Below, piece after piece: positions 14,603-22,240 of a stretch of 22,569 nt of DNA. The position numbers and the translations under genes are program-made. The DNA comes from an uncultured Sutterella sp. (GTDB lineage Bacteria; Pseudomonadota; Gammaproteobacteria; Burkholderiales; Burkholderiaceae_F), in NCBI GenBank assembly GCA_905202595.1, contig CAJKSP010000040.1, positions 1 through 22,569 on the forward strand. Direction: 5' to 3'. Below the pieces are notes generated by a model, which did no database searches, was not told where the DNA came from, and saw only the letters and a list, made by a program, of their open reading frames with translations. The stretch's first letter is position 1. Each line of letters starts with the position of its first letter.

Positions 14603-15121
14603 ATGCGCTGCCCCTATTGTCAGAATCCCGTCACAAGCGTCGTGGATTCCCGTGCGCCTGAGATGGGCGCCGTCATCCGCCGCCGCCGGCAGTGCCCGAA
14701 GTGCGGCAAGCGCTTCACGACTTTTGAGCGCGTATCGCTCTCGCTGCCCTACATCGTCAAGCGGGGCGGCGCCCGCGTTGAATACAACCGCGAAAAGCTT
14801 CGGAGCTCGATGGCGCTCGCGCTGAGAAAGCGCCCCGTCTCGCCGGATCGCATCGACGAGGCGCTCGATGAAATCGAGCAGCGCATGGTGATGTCGGGTG
14901 AGCGCGAAATTCGCTCGAGCCGCTTGGGCGAGCTCGTGCTGGAGTCGCTGAAGAACCTCGACATCATTGCCTACATCCGGTTTGCGTCGGTGTATTTCAA
15001 CATCAATGATCCGGAGGCCTTTGTGTCGATGATCGAGCGCGCCGTGAAAGAGCGGGCTGATCGCGCAAAGGCTGAGGGCGACGATGCGGCTCGGGAAGCC
15101 GCCGGCGGCAAAGAAGACTGA
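14603..15121 (+). CDS. nrdR: Transcriptional repressor NrdR
   Basis: ATP/dATP-sensing repressor of ribonucleotide reductase genes. The 172-residue protein has the N-terminal zinc ribbon MRCPYC...CPKCGKRFTTFE with Cys3, Cys6, Cys31 and Cys34, and an ATP-cone domain starting about 49 (VKRGGARVEYNREKLRSS) and ending near 139. A charged tail of about 20 residues ending AAREAAGGKED extends past the usual 150 or so. The frame is open back to 14504, but the ATG at 14603 matches the invariant MxCPxC start. NrdR binds paired NrdR boxes (consensus near ACACWATATATWGTGT); I see none in this window, as expected because nrd genes are elsewhere. Confidence 0.96.
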   Translation: MRCPYCQNPVTSVVDSRAPEMGAVIRRRRQCPKCGKRFTTFERVSLSLPYIVKRGGARVEYNREKLRSSMALALRKRPVSPDRIDEALDEIEQRMVMSGEREIRSSRLGELVLESLKNLDIIAYIRFASVYFNINDPEAFVSMIERAVKERADRAKAEGDDAAREAAGGKED

Positions 15122-15195
15122 CGTCCGGCGCATGCCGGCATCAGGCGGATCTTCCGGCGCATCTGCTAAAAAGCGAAGCGCTGACGGATATTCTC

Positions 15196-15202
15196 AAGGA
15201 GG
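15196..15202 (+). promoter_or_regulatory. Strong ribosome binding site for ribD
   Basis: AAGGAGG, the full anti-16S complement, lies 7 nt before the ATG at 15210. It fixes the start of ribD ahead of a 50-residue extension and argues against a downstream start such as the ATG encoding residue 53. Confidence 0.7.
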
Positions 15203-15209
15203 AAGAGCG

Positions 15210-16454
15210 ATGGCATCGCTCAAAAGCGGGCTCGAAGAATTCGGGCACGAGCTGAAAAACGACATCAAAAAAGACGAAGAGCGCCTTGTTGACTGGGCAG
15301 AGCCCGGCTCAGCGCTAGAGCGCGAAGCGCAGGCGGAGGCGCAGGCCGATGCCGACGTGCGCTACATGCGCCTGGCGCTCGAGGAAGCAAAGAAGGCTTG
15401 GCGCCTGTCGCCGCCCAATCCGTCTGTCGGTGCTGTCATCGTGAAGGACGGCGAGGTGATCGGCCTCGGTCATACGCAGCAGACGGGTGGTCCGCATGCG
15501 GAGATCATGGCGCTGCGCGATGCGGCAGAAAAAGGCGCTTCGGTCGAAGGCGCCACGATCTATGTGACGCTCGAACCCTGCTCGCACTACGGACGCACGC
15601 CACCCTGCGCCAAGGCGCTCATTGAGCATCGGCTCGGCCGCGTTGTTGCGGCGCTCAAGGATCCGAATCCGCTTGTTGCGGGACGCGGCCTCAGGATGCT
15701 GGCTGAAGCGGGCATCGAGGTCGAGTGCGGCGTTTGCGAGGCCGAAGCAAGGGAAGTGAATGTGAGCTTTCTGACTCGCATGACGCGCGGCACGCCGTGG
15801 GTGCGAGTGAAGAGCGCCGTCACGCTCGACGGCCGCACGGCTCTGCCTGACGGCCGCTCGCAGTGGATTACCGGCGCGCAGGCTCGCGAGGACGGACATT
15901 TCTGGCGAGGCCGCGCCGGCGCGGTGCTTACGGGCATCGGCACGGTGCTGGCGGACAATCCCCAGCTGAACGTGCGGCTGCCCGATCAGGTGCGGCAGCC
16001 CATGCGAGTCGTCGTGGATGCGCGTCTGGAAACGCCGCCTGATGCGGCGATCATTGCGTCGCCTGGCGGCCGGACGCTCATTGCCGCGGCGGCGGAATGC
16101 GGCTCGTCGCCGGCGTCTCGCGCCGAGGCGCTGCGGCAGGCGGGGGCTGAGGTCGTCAGACTGCCGCAGGCAGATGCGCCGGGGCGCGTCGATCTCAAGC
16201 GTCTCCTTCTAGAATTGGCGTCGCGCGAGGTGAACGAAGTGCACGTCGAGGCGGGGCCCCGCCTCTCGGGCGCCTTCATTGCAAGCGGCCTCGCCGACGA
16301 ACTTTTGATCTATGTGGCGCCCTGCCTCTTCGGCGCAGGGCTGCCTCCCGCCGTCATTCCGGAGCCGGCCTCTCCCGGCGAGGCTCTGCGCTGGCGCATT
16401 GCCGATCTGGCGCGCACAGGCGGCGACATCCGCATCATCTGCAGGAGGAACTGA
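15210..16454 (+). CDS. ribD: Bifunctional riboflavin biosynthesis protein RibD (deaminase/reductase)
   Basis: Carries out the second and third steps of riboflavin synthesis: deamination of the pyrimidinone 5'-phosphate, then NADPH reduction of the ribose. Deaminase zinc site: HAE (97-99) and PCSHYGRTPPC (123-133). Reductase domain: VKSAVTLDGRTALPDGRSQWITG (about 200-222), GIGTVLADNP (242-251) and VEAGPRLSGAFI. Its 414 residues exceed the 360-380 usual for the family because about 50 highly charged residues (MASLKSGLEEFGHELKNDIK onward) precede the deaminase fold, which starts near VRYMRLALEEAKKAW. The extension looks helical and has no motif I know. ribE starts 4 nt after its stop. Confidence 0.95.
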   Translation: MASLKSGLEEFGHELKNDIKKDEERLVDWAEPGSALEREAQAEAQADADVRYMRLALEEAKKAWRLSPPNPSVGAVIVKDGEVIGLGHTQQTGGPHAEIMALRDAAEKGASVEGATIYVTLEPCSHYGRTPPCAKALIEHRLGRVVAALKDPNPLVAGRGLRMLAEAGIEVECGVCEAEAREVNVSFLTRMTRGTPWVRVKSAVTLDGRTALPDGRSQWITGAQAREDGHFWRGRAGAVLTGIGTVLADNPQLNVRLPDQVRQPMRVVVDARLETPPDAAIIASPGGRTLIAAAAECGSSPASRAEALRQAGAEVVRLPQADAPGRVDLKRLLLELASREVNEVHVEAGPRLSGAFIASGLADELLIYVAPCLFGAGLPPAVIPEPASPGEALRWRIADLARTGGDIRIICRRN

Positions 16455-16458
16455 AGAA

Positions 16459-17076
16459 ATGTTTACTGGCATCATTCAAGCGATCGGCAAGGTTCGCGAG
16501 CCCGAAAAGCTCGGCAACGGCGTGCGCCTTACGATTCTCGCGCCGGAGCTTGGGCTCGACGAAGTGCACGTGGGCGACTCGATCGCCGTGAACGGCGCCT
16601 GCATGACGGTGATCGAAAAGACCGACCGCGAATTCAAGGTCGACGTCTCTGCAGAGAGCCTCTCGAAGACGACGGGCCTCGATACCTTCGGCGAAGTGAA
16701 TCTTGAGAAGGCGATGCGGCTTTCCGACCGCGTCGACGGCCACCTGGTTTCCGGCCACGTGGACGGCGTGGGCCAAGTGGAGTCGATGGAGAAGATCGCC
16801 GAATCCTACAAGCTCGTCGTGCGCGTGCCGCGCAAGCTGTCGCCCTACGTTGCGTACAAGGGATCGATCACGGTGAACGGCGTCTCGCTCACGATCAACA
16901 GCGTTGAAGATACGGCGCTCGATACGCTCGTCTCGATCAACCTCATCCCGCATACAGTGGAAGTGACGACGCTCAAGCATCTGCATGCGCAGGACAGCGT
17001 CAACATCGAAGTCGACATGATTGCGCGCTACGTTGAGCGGATAATGTCGCTCAAGGACGACGACGCGCTGTTCTAA
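16459..17076 (+). CDS. ribE: Riboflavin synthase, alpha subunit
   Basis: Dismutates two 6,7-dimethyl-8-ribityllumazine molecules to riboflavin plus the pyrimidine that RibH re-uses. The 205 residues form two similar lumazine-binding barrels. Family marks: the invariant start MFTGIIQAIG, GDSIAVNGACMTV (about 40-52), LSDRVDGHLVSGHVDGVG (about 90-107), and the second-barrel KGSITVNGVSLTIN (about 137-150). The ATG at 16459 is preceded by AGGAGGAA (16443-16450) and follows the ribD stop by 4 nt, so the two are coupled. An open frame back to 16312 inside ribD is a shadow. The gene is called ribC in some species. Confidence 0.96.
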   Translation: MFTGIIQAIGKVREPEKLGNGVRLTILAPELGLDEVHVGDSIAVNGACMTVIEKTDREFKVDVSAESLSKTTGLDTFGEVNLEKAMRLSDRVDGHLVSGHVDGVGQVESMEKIAESYKLVVRVPRKLSPYVAYKGSITVNGVSLTINSVEDTALDTLVSINLIPHTVEVTTLKHLHAQDSVNIEVDMIARYVERIMSLKDDDALF

Positions 17077-17118
17077 AGCGGCAGTCCCCGTTTTCAGGGC
17101 TTCCCGAGAGCGCTGATC

Positions 17119-17141
17119 GGCTTTCTGAAAGCCGCTTTCAG
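17119..17141 (+). other. Two mutually exclusive small hairpins after ribE
   Basis: GGCTTTC (17119-17125) pairs with GAAAGCC (17127-17133). CTGAAAGC (17125-17132) can instead pair with GCTTTCAG (17134-17141). No U-tract follows. The stretch 17077-17310 has no gene and no FMN-riboswitch consensus that I can recognise. Confidence 0.35.
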
Positions 17142-17310
17142 CAGCATCTTGAGATGCGTACCGCGCCCGGAGGCGCCTCTTACCGCTTCAGCCGAGCATC
17201 GGCGGAAACGGCGAGGCGCGCCGGGCGCTTGCCGTTCAGGAAAGCCGGCGGCGCGCTGTGCGCACCGCAGCAAACCATCACAACTGGCTCAAGGACCAGA
17301 GAGAGACATC

Positions 17311-18417
17311 ATGGAAACCATGCTTTTCACGCCCATGAAGCTCGGACCCCTCGAAGTGCCCAATCGCATTTCGATTCCTCCCATGTGCATGTACAGCGCC
17401 AAGAGCGGCGTCGTGCAGCCTTTTCACATCATGCATTACGGGCAGCTTGCTGCTTCGGGCGCAGGCCTCATCTGCATCGAATCCACGGCGGTCACGCCCG
17501 ACGGACGCATCACGGACCGCGACCTTGGGCTCTGGTCTGACGAAGGCGAAGAGGGCATCCGCCGCCTCATTGCGTTCATGAAGGACATTGAGCCGGGCGT
17601 CAAGGTGATCGTGCAGATCAATCACGCAGGGCGCAAGGCGAGCTGCCGCGCGCCTTGGGAGGCGCCGGGCTATGTCGCGCCGATGGACGGCGGCTGGCGC
17701 GTGCGCGCTCCGAGCGACACGCCCTTCGACGAATTTCACGCCAAGCCGCGCGCGCTCTCCTTTGACGAATGCGGCGAGCTCGTGCAGGCCTTCGCCGCCG
17801 CTGCGGTTCGTGCCGAGCGGGCGGGTGCGGACGGCGTTGAAATCCATATGGCGCACGGCTACCTTATTCATCAGTTCCTGTCGCCGCTCTCGAACTTCCG
17901 CATTGACGAGTACGGCGGCGCGCTCGAAAACCGCCTGCGCTTCGCGCGCGAAGTCATGGATGCGGTGAAGAAGGCCGTGAAGCCGGAGTTCTGCGTCGGC
18001 ATTCGCATTTCAGCGACGGATTGGGAGCCTGACGGCTGGCTGCCGCTCGGCGCCGTCGAGCTCTGCAAGATCGCCAAGACGCACGGCATTCACTTCGTCG
18101 ACGTTTCGACGGGCGGCAATACGCCGCACGCCAAGATCCCGGTCGGCCCCGGCTATCAGGTGCCCTTTGCGCGTCAAATTCGCGAAGCCACCGGCATGCC
18201 CGTGATCGCCTGCGGCCTCATCAAGGGACCGTGGCAGGCGGAGAGCATTCTGCGCGAGGGCGCGGCCGACATGATCGACATCGGCCGCAGCATGCTCGAT
18301 GACCCTCACTGGGGCTGGCATGCCGCCGCTGCGCTCGGCCTCACCAAGATGCCGGGCCTGCCGGTGCCGAAGCAGTATCTGCGCGGACTCAGCGTATGGG
18401 GGCTCCTCGGAGGCTGA
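17311..18417 (+). CDS. NADH:flavin oxidoreductase, old yellow enzyme family (YqjM-type)
   Basis: An FMN-dependent ene-reductase-type TIM barrel of 368 residues. The physiological substrate is unknown; relatives reduce activated C=C bonds of electrophiles using NAD(P)H. The start at 17311 places SIPPMCMYSAKSG so that Cys26 and Tyr28 fall at the numbers known for Bacillus YqjM. QINHAGRK (102-109) and the substrate-binding pair His179/His182 in EIHMAHGYLIHQFLSPLSN also match that subclass. FMN phosphate binding fits VIACGLI and ADMIDIGRSMLDDP near the C-terminus. GAGAGA before the ATG is only a modest Shine-Dalgarno. It sits between ribE and ribH, where Burkholderiales usually have ribBA; possibly a flavin user placed in a flavin-making cluster. 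Confidence 0.92.
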   Translation: METMLFTPMKLGPLEVPNRISIPPMCMYSAKSGVVQPFHIMHYGQLAASGAGLICIESTAVTPDGRITDRDLGLWSDEGEEGIRRLIAFMKDIEPGVKVIVQINHAGRKASCRAPWEAPGYVAPMDGGWRVRAPSDTPFDEFHAKPRALSFDECGELVQAFAAAAVRAERAGADGVEIHMAHGYLIHQFLSPLSNFRIDEYGGALENRLRFAREVMDAVKKAVKPEFCVGIRISATDWEPDGWLPLGAVELCKIAKTHGIHFVDVSTGGNTPHAKIPVGPGYQVPFARQIREATGMPVIACGLIKGPWQAESILREGAADMIDIGRSMLDDPHWGWHAAAALGLTKMPGLPVPKQYLRGLSVWGLLGG

Positions 18418-18530
18418 TCCTGCGAAATCCGTCAGGGGGCGGCTGGCCGCCGTTGAGCATTGAGTGTCCCTGCGGCGGCCCGCACGAGGTTTGTACCGGC
18501 TAAAATAGAGCCCCCGGCGGCGGGGCCCTC

Positions 18531-18561
18531 TTGACGGCGGGACCCATCGCCCCCATATAAG
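18531..18561 (+). promoter_or_regulatory. Candidate promoter for ribH-nusB
   Basis: TTGACG (18531-18536) and TATAAG (18556-18561) are separated by 19 nt; shifting the -10 by one or two bases gives 17-18 nt. Transcription would start near 18568, in front of a GGTTC/GAACC mini-hairpin (18569-18581). Confidence 0.4.
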
Positions 18562-18600
18562 ACACTATGGTTCTATGAACCTCAGCAATTTTCGGCCGCC

Positions 18601-18628
18601 GCGCGCCTGCGATTCTTTTTCGGCGCGC
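18601..18628 (+). promoter_or_regulatory. Hairpin close to the ribH ribosome binding site
   Basis: GCGCGCC (18601-18607) pairs with GGCGCGC (18622-18628), with a 14-nt loop that is T-rich. The Shine-Dalgarno AGAGGAG starts 13 nt later. No similarity to an FMN riboswitch was seen. Confidence 0.35.
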
Positions 18629-18653
18629 AGCACGACTCGAAGAGGAGAAAAAA

Positions 18654-19157
18654 ATGGCTGTTGATGTGATTCCCACCTCGCTGGACGGGACGGATCTCCG
18701 AATCGGGATCGTGGTTTCCCGCTTCAATGAATATGCCGGCCGCGGCGAATTCGATGCCTGCATGGACGAGCTTCGCAAGCTCGGCGTCATGGACGAGGAC
18801 GTGACGAAGGTGTCCGTGCCGGGCGCTCTTGAAATCCCGTTTGCGCTGCAGAAGCTCGCTCTGACGGACGAGTATGACGCGCTCATCGCGCTCGGCGCGG
18901 TGATCCGCGGCGAAACCTACCACTTTGAGATCGTTTCGAACGAATCGGCGGCAGGCATCGCCCGCATTGCGCTCGATTATGAAATCCCGGTTGCCAACGG
19001 CGTGCTGACGACGAACACCGACGAGCAGTGCCAGGAGCGCATCGACATGAAGGGCCGCGACTGCGCCCGCTGCGCCGTCGAGATGGCCAACCTTGCCAAG
19101 GAGTTCGTCACGGCTGACGACTTCGAAGGCGAAGAAGACGAGGCGGATGCGCAATGA
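18654..19157 (+). CDS. ribH: 6,7-dimethyl-8-ribityllumazine synthase
   Basis: Condenses the RibD-derived pyrimidine with dihydroxybutanone 4-phosphate to lumazine, the substrate of RibE. The 167 residues contain the lumazine-synthase motifs: IVVSRFNEY (substrate ring contact), VPGALEIPFALQKLA, ALGAVIRGETYHFEIVSNES with the catalytic His in the YHFE segment, and PVANGVLTTNTDEQ. The last 15 or so residues (TADDFEGEEDEADAQ) are an acidic extension past the usual end. AGAGGAG at 18641-18647 lies 6 nt upstream of the ATG. The stop overlaps the nusB start in ATGA, so the two are translationally coupled. Its C4 substrate requires RibB activity, which is not encoded in this window. Confidence 0.97.
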   Translation: MAVDVIPTSLDGTDLRIGIVVSRFNEYAGRGEFDACMDELRKLGVMDEDVTKVSVPGALEIPFALQKLALTDEYDALIALGAVIRGETYHFEIVSNESAAGIARIALDYEIPVANGVLTTNTDEQCQERIDMKGRDCARCAVEMANLAKEFVTADDFEGEEDEADAQ

Positions 19158-19687
19158 GCTCGGCGACGACGGAGAAAGCGCACAAGCGTCCGCATTCGCC
19201 GCGCCATCTGGCGCGCGCCTTTGCGCTCCTGGGCCTCTATCAGTGGCTTGCTGATCCGCAGCTGCGCTACATGGATGTGCGCGACCGCCTCACGGGGCTC
19301 ATTCAGGACGAGGACGAAGCGCTTGAGGGCACTTCGATCGACCTGAAGGACTTTGAAAAGTGCGATCAGGCGCTCTTCAGCGAGCTGCTTTCGGGCGTGC
19401 TCGAAGATCCGACGGTCATCGAGCCCGTCTTTGCGAAGCATGTGGACCGCGATCTGAAGCGCGTATCGCTCGTCGAGCGCGCGATTCTCTATCTCGGCAC
19501 CTACGAGCTGATGAAGTGCCCGCAGACGCCGTACCGCGTGGTGCTGAACGAGGCCATCGAGCTCGCCAAGGAGTTCGGCAGCGGCTATCGCTTCACGAAC
19601 GCCGTCCTCGAGCATGTGGCCGAGGAAGAGCGTTCGACGGAGTTTGCCGCCGACCATGCGAAGAAGGGACAGGAGGCAGGCGCCTGA
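19154..19687 (+). CDS. nusB: Transcription antitermination factor NusB
   Basis: All-helical RNA-binding protein that binds boxA with S10 (NusE) to make rRNA operon transcription resistant to termination. The 177 residues include PRHLARAFALLGLYQWL near the N-terminus (boxA-binding helix region), the core around LKRVSLVERAILYLGTYEL (about 101-119), and the C-terminal VLNEAIELAKEFGSGYRFTNAVLEHVA typical of NusB. About 15 extra N-terminal residues and a short charged tail make it longer than the E. coli protein (139). The ATG overlaps the ribH stop by 4 nt. ribH-nusB is a widely conserved pair. Confidence 0.96.
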   Translation: MSSATTEKAHKRPHSPRHLARAFALLGLYQWLADPQLRYMDVRDRLTGLIQDEDEALEGTSIDLKDFEKCDQALFSELLSGVLEDPTVIEPVFAKHVDRDLKRVSLVERAILYLGTYELMKCPQTPYRVVLNEAIELAKEFGSGYRFTNAVLEHVAEEERSTEFAADHAKKGQEAGA

Positions 19688-19745
19688 GCGCTGAGTTTCC
19701 TGACGCGCACTGAGTGCGTGAAGCCCGGTTCCGACCGCACACAAG

Positions 19746-19782
19746 AAGGCCGCCCGCTCGCTCGAGAGCGCGCGGCCTTTTT
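19746..19782 (+). terminator. Intrinsic terminator of ribH-nusB
   Basis: AAGGCCGC (19746-19753) pairs with GCGGCCTT (19772-19779), with an inner CGCTC/GAGCG stem, then TTTTT overlapping the end of the stem. It lies 59 nt after the nusB stop and ends the unit before thiL. Confidence 0.9.
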
Positions 19783-19864
19783 ACCGGCAGGCTGTCCGAG
19801 CAGACGGTTCGGCGTCAATGCGCGCTGACGCATTGAAAAGACAATTGGAGGACGGAGAGAAACG

Positions 19865-20851
19865 ATGTCTGAGGGCGAATTTCAAATCATCGAGCGCTTC
19901 TTCACTTACGACGCCTTCGGCGCTTGGAAGAGTCAGGGCGTGGGCGACGACTGCGCCATCATCAATACGGGAGCGGGGCGGATTGCCGTGACGACCGACA
20001 TGATGTCGATGGGCACCCATTTTCTCCCCGATGCTGATCCTGAGGATGTGGGCTACAAGGCGCTGGCTGTGAATCTTTCGGATCTGGCGGCGGCGGGCGC
20101 CGTGCCCCGCGCGTTCTTCCTCGCGATCGGTCTGCCGTTCCGTGACGACGGCTTCCTCGCCGATTTCTCCCGCGGCCTCATGCAGCTGGCCAACGAGGCG
20201 GGCTGTGCGCTGCTCGGCGGCGACACGACGCGCACGCCTGAAGTGAACGGCCGCCATGCGCCGGCCACCTTCACGATTACGGCCATGGGAGATCTGCCTG
20301 CCGGCATGGGCCTCACGCGCCGCGGCGCCAAGCCTGGCGACGACATCTGGGTTTCCGGCACGGTGGGCGATGCGTATGCCGCGCTCAAGTACCGCTGGGG
20401 ACATTGGGATCTGATGCCTGATTCGGCTGAGGCGATGTGCCGGCGCATGGACCGTCCGACGCCGAGGATCGCGCTCGGCCAGGCGCTGCTCGGCGTGGCC
20501 ACTGCCTGCGCCGACATTTCCGACGGCCTGCTGGCGGATCTGGGGCACATCCTTGAGCGCTCGCATGTCTCAGCAAGCATCGAGTGGGAGCGTATTCCGA
20601 TTTCCGTGCCGCTGCAGTCGCTGACGATTCCGCGTCAGCATGAAGCGGCGCTCACCGGAGGCGATGATTACGAGCTCGTCTTCACGGCGCCCGAGCAGTA
20701 CGCCGAGCGCGTATGGGAGGCAGGCCTTGCGTCCGGCACGCCGGTGACCCGCATCGGAAAGATCCTGCCGAGGACTTCAACGGACGTGACGGTCTATGAA
20801 GCGGGGCTTCCGATCGAGCTCAGCTCTCGGGGCTTCGATCATTTCGCCTGA
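19865..20851 (+). CDS. thiL: Thiamine-monophosphate kinase
   Basis: Phosphorylates thiamine monophosphate to the active cofactor thiamine pyrophosphate. The 328 residues show the PurM/ThiL superfamily marks: SQGVGDDCAII (about 23-33), TTDMMSMGTHFLPDADPEDVG (about 43-63), KALAVNLSDLAAAGAVPR, LLGGDTTRTPE, the central GDDIWVSGTVGDAYAAL, ACADISDGLLADLGHILERS (about 216-235) and GGDDYELVFTAPE (about 265-277). The metal-binding Asp residues in GDD, SDGL and GGDD are intact. GGAGAGA precedes the ATG. thiL-pgpA-pncC is a usual order in beta- and gammaproteobacteria. A terminator upstream makes thiL the first gene of this unit. Confidence 0.97.
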   Translation: MSEGEFQIIERFFTYDAFGAWKSQGVGDDCAIINTGAGRIAVTTDMMSMGTHFLPDADPEDVGYKALAVNLSDLAAAGAVPRAFFLAIGLPFRDDGFLADFSRGLMQLANEAGCALLGGDTTRTPEVNGRHAPATFTITAMGDLPAGMGLTRRGAKPGDDIWVSGTVGDAYAALKYRWGHWDLMPDSAEAMCRRMDRPTPRIALGQALLGVATACADISDGLLADLGHILERSHVSASIEWERIPISVPLQSLTIPRQHEAALTGGDDYELVFTAPEQYAERVWEAGLASGTPVTRIGKILPRTSTDVTVYEAGLPIELSSRGFDHFA

Positions 20852-20892
20852 TGCCGAGCGATCCGGCCGACAACCCAAAGGGCTGAGAATTC

Positions 20893-21435
20893 ATGTTTGA
20901 AAAGTACAGCGACGCCAATCCTGCCAGCCGCGTGCGCATGACGCTGCGGTTTGCGCTTGCCCGTCCGTCGCATATTGCCTCTACGTTTTTCGGCGCAGGC
21001 GCAATGCATCCGGCGCCCGGCACATGGGGCACGGCAGCGGCCGTTCTCGTTTTCGCCATTGTTCAAACGGCCTTTTCGCTGCCGCATGCGGCATGGTTTG
21101 CGGCGGCAGCCATTGCCTTTTTCATCGGCATTTGGGCGGCTGACGAGACGGCCAGGGATCTCGGCGTGGAGGATCATGGCGGCGTTGTGATCGATGAAGT
21201 TGCTGCCGTCTGGCTCGTCTGCGCAGGCTTTCCGGACGGCTGGGGCTATTGGCTTGCTGCTTTTGCAGCCTTTCGCATCTGCGACATCGTCAAGATTTGG
21301 CCCGGCTGCGTCATCGACCGCCGCATGAAGGGCGGTTTCGGCGTTATGGCGGATGATTTGGTAGCAGGCGCTTATGCGTGGGCGGCGGTCAAGCTTGCCG
21401 AGCATTTTCTGCTGCCGCTGCTGGCCGCAGCCTAG
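20893..21435 (+). CDS. pgpA: Phosphatidylglycerophosphatase A
   Basis: Inner-membrane phosphatase that removes phosphate from phosphatidylglycerophosphate to give phosphatidylglycerol. The 180 residues carry the PgpA marks: MHPAPGTWGTAAAVLVF (about 38-54), VEDHGGVVIDEVAAVW (about 92-107, acidic residues likely metal ligands), AFRICDIVKIWPG and RRMKGGFGVMADDLVAGAYA (about 143-162). There are three to four hydrophobic segments. The Shine-Dalgarno is weak (GAGAA before the ATG). It starts 41 nt after the thiL stop and is likely co-transcribed; the pairing of thiL with pgpA is conserved though their functions differ. Confidence 0.95.
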   Translation: MFEKYSDANPASRVRMTLRFALARPSHIASTFFGAGAMHPAPGTWGTAAAVLVFAIVQTAFSLPHAAWFAAAAIAFFIGIWAADETARDLGVEDHGGVVIDEVAAVWLVCAGFPDGWGYWLAAFAAFRICDIVKIWPGCVIDRRMKGGFGVMADDLVAGAYAWAAVKLAEHFLLPLLAAA

Positions 21436-21627
21436 CGCGGCTGCGCAGACGATCTGCGCAAGGGACGGCCGGCGTCAATAAAGCGCAGCGCAGCTTCGGC
21501 GACAATAGCTGTGCACGGGGCGGCGTGCAGCGGCTTCAAGCGCTGCGCGCAGGCTGCCGCAGACATTTCAGCGCGTCGGCTGCAGCCGGACGCGCTTCCC
21601 CGGGAGCGAAGGAGCTCCAGATCATCT

Positions 21628-22173
21628 ATGCCAGAACTATGGGAGAAAGCGGCTTCAGCCGCACGCCTGCTCGGCGAAGTGGCCTTTGAAGCCAAGGCGT
21701 CTCTTTCAACGGCCGAAAGCTGCACGGGCGGGCTCGTCGCCGCGCTCATCACGGAGGTGCCGGGCGCATCGGCGTGGTTCGACCGCGGCTTTGTCACGTA
21801 TACGCCGCTCTCCAAAACTGAAATGCTTGATGTGCCTCCCGAAGTGATTGAGCACGAGGGCGTTGTGTCTGAGGCTGTGGCGCATGCCATGGCGCGGGGC
21901 GCCTGTGCGCGGAGCCGAGCCAGCTATGCCGTGTCGCTGACGGGCGTGGCCGGCCCCGGCGGCGGAACCGAAGCGACGCCCGTCGGCACGGTCTGCATCG
22001 GCTGGGCGGAAAAGCTTCGGGACGGGCGCACGATCATTACGTCAGCGCGCACGATTCATGTGCCGTCGCAGTCGCGCAGCGTTGTTCGGCTGGAAGCGGC
22101 CCGCGTGGCGCTTCAGGGGCTCATCACGCTCATTCACGGCGAAGACCCGGCATCCATGCCTTGCGAATATTGA
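21628..22173 (+). CDS. pncC: Nicotinamide-nucleotide amidase (CinA C-terminal family)
   Basis: Deamidates nicotinamide mononucleotide to nicotinate mononucleotide, recycling the pyridine by-product of DNA ligase in bacteria. The 181 residues are a stand-alone CinA C-terminal domain without the N-terminal MoCF-like part. Marks: LSTAESCTGGLVAALITEVPGAS (about 30-52, catalytic Ser region), GFVTYTPLSKTEMLDV, VVSEAVAHAMARGA, AVSLTGVAGPGGGTEATPVGTVCIGW (about 107-132). I chose the ATG at 21628; AAGGAG at 21609-21614 lies 13 nt upstream, rather far. A frame opening at 21511 (GTG) is low-complexity and unlikely. A 7-bp hairpin covers the stop codon (22162-22179). Confidence 0.93.
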   Translation: MPELWEKAASAARLLGEVAFEAKASLSTAESCTGGLVAALITEVPGASAWFDRGFVTYTPLSKTEMLDVPPEVIEHEGVVSEAVAHAMARGACARSRASYAVSLTGVAGPGGGTEATPVGTVCIGWAEKLRDGRTIITSARTIHVPSQSRSVVRLEAARVALQGLITLIHGEDPASMPCEY

Positions 22174-22200
22174 TTCGCAGAGCTGGCCGCATTGATGCCC

Positions 22201-22237
22201 TTGTTCTCATTTTTTGTTTTTTCTTGGGAGCACTCCC
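22201..22237 (+). promoter_or_regulatory. T-rich leader and Shine-Dalgarno mini-hairpin before the last gene
   Basis: In this GC-rich window, 22201-22225 is nearly pure pyrimidine with two T6 runs. It is followed by GGGAG (22226-22230), the likely Shine-Dalgarno 10 nt before the ATG, which can pair with CTCCC (22233-22237). No stem lies directly before the T-runs, so this is not a standard terminator. Confidence 0.35.
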
Positions 22238-22240
22238 TTC

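Noticed and set aside
17077..17310. FMN riboswitch in the riboflavin cluster
   Set aside because: I looked for the conserved RFN core upstream of the OYE gene and of ribH and saw no match; only unrelated hairpins are present.
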